In this document: positions 25,105-35,906 of the stretch, in pieces
Layout: every line of letters starts with the position of its first letter
Numbering within the stretch: the stretch's first letter is position 1
Assembly (NCBI RefSeq): GCF_000002865.3
Contig: NW_001865090.1
Location: 7,126 to 71,125, forward strand
Source: Monosiga brevicollis MX1
Lineage: Eukaryota; Opisthokonta; Choanoflagellata; Craspedida; Salpingoecidae
Direction of reading: 5' to 3'
Length of the DNA: 64,000 nucleotides
Position numbers and translations under genes: made by a program
The notes under the pieces: model-generated
The model's database searches: none
The model's input: only the letters and a program-made list of their open reading frames with translations
Told to the model about the DNA's origin: nothing

Positions 25105-27073
25105 ATGTCCCGGGTCGGCTTGGACAACCTGGCTGGTAGCCAGAGCTGTTATGTCAACGCCATGGTTCAGGTACTGCGCGACCGCACACCCATAGAGTCT
25201 TTTGCCACTCACAGCTTCTGTGTTGACACTCTCACTGCACTTGTATTGCACGCAGCTCTTGTATGCCCTGACACCGTTTAGATCGGCCATTGCTGCAGCC
25301 CCACACCGCTGTGGTTCTACCGTGCGGGCCAAGGCATGCGTTCTGTGCGCGCTCCGCGATGTGTTCGAGGGCATGGATGCCGCTGCTGCCTGTCTTGATA
25401 GCGATGAACCGGTCCCGGCGTCCACCAGTCGCCTGCGCCGCGCGCTCGCCATGTCATATGCCCACGTCCATCGCTTTCAGCTCAACACCACCGACGATGC
25501 AGCCGATGCCCTAGACGCGACCTTTGTCCACATTCACCTCGCCGCCACGGGAGACGCTCTTCCCACTAGTAGCCGACAAGACAAACTTCGCCTCTCCCAA
25601 CTACCTGCCTGCGCCCTAGCCAACTGCCCAGCCCACGCTTGCTTTGGCTTCTCCCTTGCTACCAAGGCGTGTATTTGTCCCGACGCTCTCGACCCTCCAG
25701 CCCTTGTCGCGTGATGTGCCTCGCAGCTAACTCTTGTGTCTCCCCGCTTGACCTTGCCCCAGGTGGTTTGCCCGTGCGGCGCACAGTCCAGCCCCACGCC
25801 CTATCATGCCGGAATGCTGACAGTATTGGCTGCCAGCGTCATGGATGAATTTCGGCAGGACCGTACACGGCGCTTTGGAGTGGCACTCAAACGTAGCATG
25901 ATCCAAGATGGTCACTTAGCCTGCGGCTATACGCATTGTACAGCTTCCCCTTCCAGACGCCATCAAGCGACGACACTTCGCGCCGCCCCTCCATTTCTCA
26001 ACCTTGCTCTTACCTGGTCCGAAGCCGCCGCTTCCTCTCAAGACCTGGACCTGCTGCTGAGCAGCATAGACTTTCGTCTCTATCCTAGCGACCTCTTTGA
26101 CCACGTCGAGCTTGGTGGCACAGCTACACAGCCCATCGCCTACGAACTTACGGGCCTGTTGGTCTATGGGAGCTCCCACCACTTGGCCATCGTTCGTGGC
26201 AAACAGGATGTCTGGTGGCTCTGTGATGACCATCGTACCCAACACCTGGGTTTTTGGCCTGAAGTCAAGTCCTTCATCGAGAGCAGGCACTATCAGCCCA
26301 TCCTCCTGACGTACGCCCGAGTCGATAATCTGCCCCCGGACCAGGATGGTGCCATTCGCTCGGAATCCAACCCGCTCCAGCAGAAGGCAAACTTGGCCAT
26401 CAGCGCATCAGCCGATGACCTTGGCCACGTTCTTCGCTTCATGTCGCACAATCCCCAAGAAGCTCCACTCGCTCACGCCAGTCGACCAACCTTTCCCGCC
26501 AACAGCAACCCACGACCAGCAGGGCCTCCCTCATACGCAACACCCCTCACTCAGAGCGCAAATCAACATCACTACCCCCCGCCCATGCCCAACACCACCA
26601 CGTCAGCCATGCCGCTGCCGCCCGAGGGGTATAGTCCCTTGGCTTCAAATCACACCCATGGTTACATCCCGCCCCACGCGCCCGTGCATCACCATCAGTA
26701 CCATGGCCCTGGTCCCGTTCCATCCAGACCCCCTGCGCAGTCGCTCGACCGACCGTTTGATAACGCCCCAGCTGACCACTCGTATCCTCCTCAAGCCCAT
26801 ACTCCGCAGGCCTATCCTCCACAGGCCTATCCCTACAATCCTCCACAGACCCATCCCCACGATCCTCCACAGGCTTATCCCTACAATCCTCCACAAGCTT
26901 ATCCTCCACAAGCCCACCCTTCACAAGCCCATTCTCCACAAGCTTATCCTCCACAAGCCTATCCTCCACAAGCTTATCCTTCACAAGCTTATCCTTCACA
27001 AGCCCATCCTCCACAAGCTTATCCTCCACAAGCTCCGTCGCCGCACGGCCGACCATGGAGCCAGCAGCCATGA
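25105..27073 (+). CDS. USP53/54-type ubiquitin-specific protease with YPPQA-repeat tail
   Basis: Exon 1 (25105-25170) gives the Cys box almost at the N-terminus: LDNLAGSQSCYVNAMVQ, with Cys15 as nucleophile, like NEPGQNSCFLNSAVQ of USP53/54. Exon 2 from 25256 continues LLYALTPF, CVLCALRDVF and HRFQLNTTDDAADALDATFVH, matching the QRFQLGLMDDAAECFE block of that subfamily. A last exon from 25771 (VVCPCGAQSSP, part of the zinc-binding region) carries SSHHLAIV (catalytic His) and VWWLCDDH (Asp). The junction near 25670-25770 is unclear: the phase-0 donor is weak (GTCGCG) or of GC type. From about residue 420 the tail is Pro/Gln/Tyr-rich with YPPQA repeats. Animal USP53/54 were recently shown to cleave K63 chains; that specificity here is inference. 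Confidence 0.78.
26780..27045 (+). repeat. Coding YPPQA / YPYNPPQ repeats
   Basis: About 18 degenerate 15-base units encode (A/T)(Y/H)PPQ-type pentapeptides, with longer YPYNPPQ variants first. Proline/tyrosine-rich low complexity of this kind often acts as a disordered interaction tail. The units differ by single bases, implying repeated slippage or unequal exchange. Confidence 0.9.
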
Positions 27074-27257
27074 CCGGGAACAGTTTCGCTTGCCCACTAT
27101 ACACCAAGTCGCCACACTTGAAACTTCACCATGCAATTCATTTGAAAAGCCACCATGCCGACTCCAAAGCCGAGGCACTCTTCTTTTTAAAACATTTCTT
27201 GTCTTATCACGTCACTTGCTCTTCTTTCTGCACAAACGTGGCCTAGGCATGCATTTC
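27074..27257. other. Very short convergent gap
   Basis: Fewer than 200 bases separate the USP stop from the last predicted ASPM exon on the other strand; overlapping 3' UTRs are likely. Confidence 0.5.
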
Positions 27258-30200
27258 CTATGACCTCAGGCCTTCTCCAACAAAGCTAAGACTTCCTTGC
27301 TCTTCTATGCATGATGGCAAGACCACGGACCATAGCCAAAGTGAGACTGTGATCTAAGCATCAAGACAAATCCGGCAGGGCGCCTGAACAATACCAGCCA
27401 TACCTTGAGTGTGAGCAGCAGGTTGTCATGGGCAGCCGCAGCAGCAGGTGCAACGGGCCCCCGTCGACTCTTTTGAGCTACCTGGGCCTTGCGCTAAGCA
27501 GAACAAAATCAAACCGGATTCAAAGGCAAATGCAAAGATGAGCACAAGCCCGTAGCAATGCAGCCTGAGTTGAATCAACACATAAAGCTGCGAGCGAAAG
27601 CGTTCCCAAGAGCAAACGCACCTCAAGCAAGCGCACAATACCGTTAAAGCGCGCGACAGCGGGGGCATTCTGCTTCAACAAAGCACAACGTGTGGCATCC
27701 TGACAGCAGGAGAGCAAAAGATCGCAGGCAGGAAAGAAAATGCTGTCCTTGTCGCGATACATCTGCAGCAACTCGACAAGTACCACCATGCTCTCTGTGG
27801 TTGTAAAAGTTGCACTTCGTGTTGAGGCATGTTGAAACAAGTGTTGGAAGATGGCCAAAGTGTACTCCAACAGGACCATGTGGGGCTTGCTACGATTGCA
27901 AGCATTGACGAGCTCCATCAAAATACGCACGGCATCATCTTGCTCCACCAATTGCAGGCAACACTCTGGCGAGAGCTTGGTCACGATGCATAGCGTTTTT
28001 ACGGCCTTGAGCACAAATGTCAGCTTTTGATGAGTCAACAAAATTTCAAGGGCACTACGAGCTCGGTTGCCGAGCTTCATGCACTCCTCGGTGTTTGCGG
28101 CGAGATAGCGCACGCGCTTGGCAATTTCCTTGAGCTTGCGGCTCATGGTTTTACGCGTCTGATAAGCACGCCAGCTGGCCTGGATGGAGGTGGCTGCACG
28201 GCTTTGACGAAGGATTTGCAAAGCCTCGCGTCGTTCTCGGAAAGCCCGCTGAATAGTAATGGCAGCCGCTTTTTGCCGAACAAGATGGCGCCGAGCGAGC
28301 CATCCCCGCACTACTGCCTGGGCACGGCACACTAGCTCAGCGTTGCGGGCATAGGCTCGAGCGGCCAACTCAGCACGATACGCACGTCGTGCTAACATGC
28401 CACGCCACACGGCAACCAGTTTGGTGGCAGCTGCAACCTCCTGACGACGGCGACGCATGAGCGCGCGTGCATGCCAGCCACGATAGGCGGCTTGCAGGCA
28501 CACAGCAGCCACACGCTGACGTTCCAGGGTGTCGCGCAACTCTCGCGCATGGCAACGTGCCATGAAGCCACGAACCAGTGCATTGATTTTCGTTGCAGCA
28601 ACATGTTGAACCCTTAGGCGCTGGGTCTGGCGACGAGCCATAAAGCCCCGCACGACGCGCTGAATCGTCAGCGACGCCATCGTCTGCTGCTGGCGCTTCA
28701 CACGCAAGCGCTGGGTCTGACGACGAGCCATAAAGCCCCGCACGACTCGCTGAATCGTCAGCGACGCCATCGTCTGCTGCTGGCGCTTCACACGCAAGCG
28801 CTGGGTCTGGCGACGAGCCATAAAGCCCCGCACGACTCGCTGAATCGTCAGCGACGCCATCGTCTGCTGCTGGCGCTTCACACGCAAGCGCTGGGTCTGA
28901 CGACGAGCCATAAAGCCCCGCACGACGCGCTGAATCGTCAGCGACGCCATCGTCTGCTGCTGGCGCTTCACACGCAAGCGCTGGGTCTGACGACGAGCCA
29001 TAAAGCCCCGCACGACGCGCTGAATCGTCAGCGACGCCATCGTCTGCTGCTGGCGCTCCACACGCAAGCGCTGGGTCTGACGACGAGCCATAAAGCCCCG
29101 CACGACGCGCTGAATCGTCAGCGACGCCATCGTCTGCTGCTTCTGTGCTTCAGCAGCAGTGGCTAAGCGACTGAAGGTACTGCTTGCGAGCCAAAAACAT
29201 ACGAACTTGAGACTGGAGTACGATGGCAGCACGCGCCTGTCGAAGAGCCTGGACTCGTCGTTGAGCCACCACTGCACGATACGCTGACTGAAGCACCACC
29301 ACTGCGCGCGTTTGCTGCTGCCATAACTTTGCACGAGCTTGGCGCGCTCTCTCACGAAAAATCCATTGTTTGAAGGCACGCTGCAAGCAGCATGCGGCTG
29401 TAAACTCCGCCAATTGGGAAGCTCGTGCTGCCTCACGTTGATGCAATACAGACTTCAGCTCGATGATCACGCTATCAAACGCCGAGCGAGCGTGCATCTC
29501 TTGCCTTTTGAGAGCCATGATGGTTTGTCGCGCGTGCCAACCTCGCATCACACGCTGCAAGCACACCGCAGCTTGGTGCATGCCGAGGACGTGCTGGCGA
29601 GCCAAAAACATGCGTACAATGGCCTGAAGTCGCACGGCTGCCTCGTGTTTGTTAGCAAGGCTGGCGCGAGCCAGCGTGCCACGCCAAGCAGCCTGCAGCA
29701 CAACTGCAGAAGTTCGCGCAGTCTGGTACTTGCGCTGGGCGTGATTCATACGCCACCAAGCAGCGATGCGAGTGGCTGCAATTGTGTTCCTGTTAGCTTC
29801 CAGTGCTGCCACCTGCTCTTTTCGACGCCACAGCCACGTACGCACGGCCTGCTGCAGAGTCCTGGCAGCTGCACGCTGCTTCAAAAATGTTTGCCGAGCT
29901 GAACGTCCCAGCAAAATGGCTTTCCAGCGTGACTGCAGTGCCATAGCCGCTGATTCTCGCTGGGCACAAGCCAATGCAAACTGCTGTCGGGACAAGGCAC
30001 CTCGCATGAAGTTTTGAATGTGGAGTACGCCAGTTCGCGTCTTGTGCCAGGCACAAGTGGCCGCACGAGCACGAAGGACGGCTTGAAGGCGTTGGATGCC
30101 ATGCCGTACTGTGGAAAAGCGACGAGCGGCGAGCATGCAGCGAATATTGCTTTGAAGCACGATAGTAGCGGCACGCAACTGCTGAAAGTGTCGGCGCTGA

Positions 30201-33200
30201 ATATGAGCTCGCCACCAAGTGGCAATCTGAGTCGTTGCTTGATGGCGGCGTTGCATCTCCTGGCGCGCGGCCCACCCGAGTACCACAGCTTGGATGCGCG
30301 AAGCGGCTGTGTATTGTCGCTTTTGATGTTCACTAATTGCATGATCACAGGCCTTGGCGTGTGCCGCCTGACGAGCGGCTGTACGGCTGCGAACCAGGGC
30401 GTGCCACCAGCGCTGGATAACAAGCGCTGCACGCGCTTCCACGCTAATGTCGAGCAGACGCTTGGCCAAGTAGGCCACGTAAGCAATGACGACCTTCTCA
30501 TCGGGCAGCGTCCCGCTCAATTCACTGGAGCGCGCAAGAAGAGGCACACCACCCATGGCTTTAATGGCCTGACTGAGCAGCTTGAAATTGTGTCGTTCAT
30601 TGGCCAGCAATTGTTGGCGAGTGCGGCCGCCGAGCGTGTTGGTCCCCGGGCTGTAAGCGGCAGCAAATCCGTGTGCACCTTCTTCCAGGACAGCATGATC
30701 GTTGTCGTAAGTTGTGGCGGCCTCCTGCACCGTCAAGGTCGTTTCAAACTCCACGTCCTCCATGGCCAACAACTCGGGGTGGTAGTGATGAATCAATGCG
30801 CAGAGCACACGCCCATCGGAAAAAGAGCTAGCAAAGTTGCTCACAGGAACCTCATAGCGCAGTGTCACCAGGCGAGCCCACTGCAGAAGAAGAGTCAGGT
30901 GTGGTGAATTGACGTACATCTCTCCCTGTGAGACACGACGCTGCTCATCAAGCTGGCGGTAACTAGGATCACGCTTGAGTTGGGCAATCTCTTGAGTCAA
31001 TCGCTCCGTGTCCACAATGTCGTGAATTTTGAAATGCAGAAGGATGCGCCAAAGCACATTGAGGGTCTGCTCACGATGCCCAGCCACAACTGGGTTGATG
31101 GTAGATTCAAGAAGAAGACAGCCGTGGCGCTGCAAGCAGAAAAGGTGGCAAAATGTTCAGCATAAGAAAAGGTAATGAGAGCTGGGGTGCACCGCGGGAT
31201 GAAGCCTTGGGCCGTACCTTGAGCGTCTCAAAGACGGCTTTGACGTTATGGACCTTCTGGAGACGACTGATGGCTGGCGTGCGTAAGTTGGACATAAGGT
31301 CACTTGTCCCATCGCGCTGTGCAAGCAACAGCTCACACAGGTGGGCCAAGCGCACACCATCACGCAGGTCCTCAGCTAGATTAGTCACCTGTTTGGAACC
31401 AAACCCAGGTCAACCGGCATAACACGTTGTGAGTGAGTCGTAATGGCGGGCTTGGAAGACAAACTCTGAGGGCGTGGGTTTAAGCATTTACCTGAAAATT
31501 GTACTCATCCAGGTACGTCTGGCGAGATTGAACGACATAGCCGAGATAGCTGAGATGCTTGACAACGTCACCCTCTCCTTTGAGCAACTCCCGCGAAAGC
31601 AGGACCAAAAACTCGTTGGTCGCCTTCACTTCGCTTCCCTTGGCAAACATCAAACATTCAGGACCCAGCAGCTGAGCACTCTTGATCTACACAAACCCGA
31701 CATCAATCAAAATCCAAGCAGGTATGACAGCGGAAATGAGTTGATGAGAAGCAAGTGCTCATGAACAGACATGCAATAAATATGCAGCTTTTACATGGCC
31801 ATCTGTGCTTAGCGGCACGTCTGAACGGGACACACAAACAAGCAAGCAAACAAGCAAGCAAGCACAGGTTTGATGGCACAGTGCCAGCTGCATATAACAG
31901 GAGTGGAACACCCATGAATCACCTGATCCAAAAAGAAGATCAGCGCCAGGTAACGCTTGAGCGTGTATTGTTTGAGTTGGGGTTCGAATTCCGCGGTGTA
32001 GGATCCAGGCACCGCGGGATGAGCATGTTGTGCGGCAAGCTCAGGGCTGAAGAGAAGTCGGTTAGCCAAAAAGCTGGCAAGCATACGACGTTGTCCATCA
32101 TCGTCGTCTCGGGCAAAGGGGGCCAGGGAAACGCCGAAGACGGTTTCGATACCAAGTTGCAGATACGAGTTGGAGAAAGAGAGCAGGGCACCAATGATGG
32201 ATTCGCGTAGACCCACATCGGCCCATGGGGCTCGATCCTCACGGATGGCAATGTGTCCCGACTCGATTTCACCGTTGACACGCTGCAGGACGTCTTGCAC
32301 CGGTGCCGAAGTGAAGTGCGCCATGGCTCGACCCTGGTGTTGCAGCCAGCGCCGGCGCCGTTCAGAAGAGGGCAGCAGCTCGTCATCGCCAGCAAAGATA
32401 TGGTTTAACCACCTGGACATCACGTCAAGTAGGCTGGTGAGTGACGGGTGCATACAGCGTTTTTGGGTGTGCAATGAAGGTGTAAAACAGTCAAGATGTG
32501 GCGACCCACCGAGTAAAGCCGGCAGTCTGCTTCGTGGCCCAGTCGTCATCGTGATACATGTTTACAGCGGCAAAAACGTTGTGGGCGGGTTTGGGTTGAT
32601 CGCTCGGTTTTGCAGCACGCTTGAGCGAGAGCGATCGCATGGCCACGCCGACTGCAGGCTTGTCAGCTTCAGTGCTGGCACCAGACTTGAGACGGCGAAT
32701 TGAGGCACGGGATTTAGCCCGCAAGAACGACTTGGCAGCGGGAATGGGGGCCTCGTTTTCTTTGGCCAGCTTTTCCTGCTGATCTTTGTTCTGTGGACGG
32801 CCGGCAGGGTGCATGAGACGAACGGCCGTATCGTAGAAGCATGAGCATGCGTTGCTCACCTTGCGACGAATTTCATTTAGTGCCAGTTTGTTTTTGATTC
32901 GGCCTGTCTGTGGACTGATGCTCAGTCGTGGCTGGGGTGACGAGGTGCGGGGCTTTTGAATTCGAAAGCCCTGCGCGTGCGACTTGGGAACGGGCCGAGC
33001 CTTGTAAGACTTCTTGGGGCTAGGCACAAAAGCAATGCCCGTTGTCTTGATCTGATAGCGACGTCCCTCTACACAAGAGGGGCAAAAATGCGTGGTGCAC
33101 ATGTCAATGAGTGAGAGCGGTCCTCAACAAGGATGCGCGGGTTGGTGTGCAGGGGCTGTCACCACGAGCGACCCGGGGGCCTACCCGAGGAGAGATTAAT

Positions 33201-33842
33201 GACAGCTCGCATGGCCTGGGATGAGGACATGCTGGGCGTCTGCCAGGAGATTTCCACGTCGACGGCATCGCGTGGGCCGATGAAAAAGACTTTCTCGCAC
33301 CCATCATCCCTGTAGCAGTCGTTCGCAGCCCGAGCGTTGAGAACCAAGCATCGAAAAGCGGTGATGATTAAATTACGAGAGGTGTAATCAAGGCCAACGT
33401 ACGCGTTGTTGAGCTCAGGCCAGCTCAAACTAAGACCCTTGTTGGCAGTCATTCGGTCCACGGAGACGGTGACGCCGGCAAAGCTGGGATTTTCAACACG
33501 CAAGACTGCACAAGCCTGCTCCCCCATGTTGACCTGCGAAAAAGGCCGAGGGGGGCATGAGGCGTTCGAACATGGCTGCTGCTTCTGAAGAAGCCCAAAG
33601 CAAATTGAGGATGGAGACAAACAGTGTGTTTCACAGAAGAAAGTATGCATTACCTTGCCAAAGTCGACGGCTTCGGGGCACTGAGTTTCCGTGAGGATCA
33701 AGAGGACGGTGTCGCGAGCTGTGGGCGGTGAGGCCACGACCTGATCTTTGGCCTTTAAGCCTTGTGTTGGTGTCTTGGGCTCAGCACCATTGATGGTGCG
33801 CAAGGGGGACGATGCCCACGTGGCGCGTGGAACCGTCGCCAT
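27258..33842 (-). CDS. ASPM: Abnormal spindle-like protein (ASPM/Asp)
   Basis: Start [12 protein letters not shown] at 33842. The N-terminal exons hold the ASH (ASPM-SPD2-Hydin) domain: PEAVDFGK, then [17 protein letters not shown] and DVEISWQTP. Later exons carry the conserved Asp central block ([64 protein letters not shown]) and the CH domains ([44 protein letters not shown]; second CH from [13 protein letters not shown]). Many IQ motifs follow (from about 30450 down to 28150), including a recent tandem array, and the C-terminal part (27622-28140) is helical. ASPM acts at spindle poles with katanin and calmodulin. Near 29150-29200 the two long frames abut without a credible intron, suggesting a one-base error or unusual splice beside the repeat array. 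The 3' terminal exons (27428-27490, about 27258-27345) are tentative. Confidence 0.9.
28621..29140 (-). repeat. Tandem 90-bp IQ-motif array inside ASPM
   Basis: Six copies of a 90-base unit (boundaries near 28621, 28711, 28801, 28891, 28981, 29071) encode 30-residue IQ units containing [18 protein letters not shown]. Copies differ by only one to three bases, while the other IQ motifs of the gene are highly diverged. This indicates very recent amplification or ongoing homogenisation; assembly collapse is possible. Confidence 0.97.
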
Positions 33843-34279
33843 GGCGCAGGTTCGACTCGAACACGACGACGAGCGATGCCGGCCGACGCTACGTGCGCAT
33901 GAGACGTTGCCGGACGAGCGAGCGAAAATACCATCCAAAGCTCAAAATCGATCCAGAAACTTGTGTTTTCAAATTTTCCCGCCGAAGTATCAAACGCCCT
34001 ATATTTAGAAGACTTGGATACGGAATATAAATGAAGATGAATAAATCGCTCTATTCTTTTAGTAAATTGCGGATCGATGTCAGCAAAAGTGGAAATGTCA
34101 GCTTTTCTGGGGGGTTGGTAGATGCGATTTCTTGGCCACATCGGGGCGGCGATGTGCGGGTGTGGGGGGGGCTGTGTGGCTGTGGTGGTGGAGGCCGATT
34201 AAACGGCAGGGCATGGCAGAGGGCAAGCAAAATTGAAGATTGGTATGCTTCCATTTTCATCTTCTTTTTTTTGTTCGTT
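33843..34279. other. Spacer upstream of ASPM
   Basis: 5' flank of ASPM and 3' flank of ITPA, both minus strand. AT-rich segment 33960-34080. No gene seen. Confidence 0.6.
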
Positions 34280-35224
34280 CTAAGCTGCCAGTTGCTTCTC
34301 GAGCTCGGCCTTGTGAGTGTCAAAGTACGCGCACAAAGCACTCAAGCTGCGACCACGGTGGGAGATGCTGTTCTTGATGGTCTTGTCCATCTCTGCGTAG
34401 GTTTCTTCAAACCCGTCGGGCTGGAAGACGGGATCCCATCCAAAGTCGGTGGGGCCCCGTGCCGGCACAATCTGAAAGGCACAGGAGTAACGGAGCGATT
34501 GACAAGACAGTGAATACAGAGAGGAGCCAAGGTGTCCTGGGGTGCGCAAGCAGACATTTGCATGCACATGCAAAGTTGAGTTTGGAAGTGCCAGTTGGCA
34601 CAATCGTACCTTGCCCTCAGTGCGGCCGACAAAGGTCTGAATCTCAGCACCAGGTCCGGTGGTGAAAGCAAAGATGCATTGGGCATAAGCCGATTTGTCA
34701 GGGTAGGCAGCCAGCAGGTTGTTCAGCCCGACATGCCCCGTCTTGTCGAGAAACCACTTGATGTAAGGGCCGGGCAAACCGTGAAGGGCGTTGAAGCAGA
34801 GCGAGGTGTCCTCCACCATCACGGGACCCTTCACCTATGACATGGTAGTCAAAGGTCAAGACGCGCACGCAGACAAGGAAAGTGTCAGGATCAACTTTTC
34901 GCTAAAACCATTGACGTTGCCGCGTACCTCGGCGGCAGCCAAGCGGCACTTTTCGCGGGAAATATCCTCCGGCTCGCCCTGCAACTCGGGCAAGTCAATC
35001 TTGCGATTGGTCAACTCAAAGGGGAAGCCCTGCCCCAAAATCTGTTGCACCTCCTATGCGCCAAAAAAAAAAAAACACGGCCATCACCGTGAAGCACACT
35101 GGAACCCCGAGCAACCGTTGCATGACACACAGCATCTAGCACGCTGTCTCTCTACCTGCAGCTTCTTGGCATTCCCCGTCACAAAGGTGATGGCAGCCGT
35201 GGTCTTGGCCATCTTGGCAGCCAT
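34280..35224 (-). CDS. ITPA: Inosine triphosphate pyrophosphatase
   Basis: Four exons (35156-35224, 34928-35053, 34610-34834, 34280-34471), all phase 0, give 203 residues against about 194 in human ITPA. Family motifs are intact: [12 protein letters not shown] at the N-terminus, [54 protein letters not shown] and the C-terminal [10 protein letters not shown]. It hydrolyses ITP, dITP and XTP to monophosphates, clearing damaged purines from the cytosolic nucleotide pool. The first Met of MAAKMAK was chosen; the second is equally possible. Confidence 0.96.
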
Positions 35225-35540
35225 GACCCTCCCTCTCGTCTCAAAAATGGCGCCGCTCTCTCTCAAAATGCTGACAAAAGGGGTGACGTTTGTACAATTC
35301 GCTATGCATGTGGCATGAAAAGGCGGCTCTCAACTATACAATTTTTCGCAGGTGAAGGATTCTGACATTAAGGGGCGGGCAGGCAAACATCATTCAAAAA
35401 AAGGAAAAGACAGCTACTACTACAGTCTCTGGTTTGGCTTGATCTTCAGTCACTGGGCGTCTGCTTGCATCGCCAATCCCCTTGAATTTTGATGTTTGAC
35501 TGCATCAATTTGGCGACGCCGCCTCTCTCTCTCTCTCTCT

Positions 35541-35579
<39 letters not shown>

Positions 35580-35906
35580 TCGCCTGTCGTGGTTCATCAG
35601 ATCATCAACACCCCAGCTGAAGTCCTCGGGCAGTGCTGCTTCAAAGCCGGGTGGCGCTTTCCGCCGCCAACCACAGACGGCTTCGTGCCCCGGCAGACCC
35701 GCGTCAAGCAAGGGCGTGTTTTTGACCTCCAATCGCCCTGGTCTTTTTCCCCTCAGAGTAGCAACATGTACGTCCAAACAAGCCGTAGGCACAGGCCCCC
35801 TCACTCGGCACAACGCTTCATGTGCGCCACCCCCTTGGCCCTGCGCTGACTGGATCCTTATCCTGCTCTTCTTCCATGTCGCTGTGCCGTGTTCTGGCAC
35901 CAATAG
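35225..35906. other. Divergent promoter region with (CT)n; possible 5' exon of TMC
   Basis: It lies between ITPA (minus) and TMC (plus). A CT array occupies 35521-35576. A plus-strand open segment at about 35619-35772 (KSSGSAASKPGGAFRRQPQ) has an acceptor-like start and may be an upstream TMC exon, but its phase and start codon are unresolved. Confidence 0.5.

Noticed and set aside
26346-27263. Alternative plus-strand frame with HKPILHKLI repeats, and the minus-strand counterparts
   Set aside because: Shifted and antisense readings of the YPPQA repeat region.
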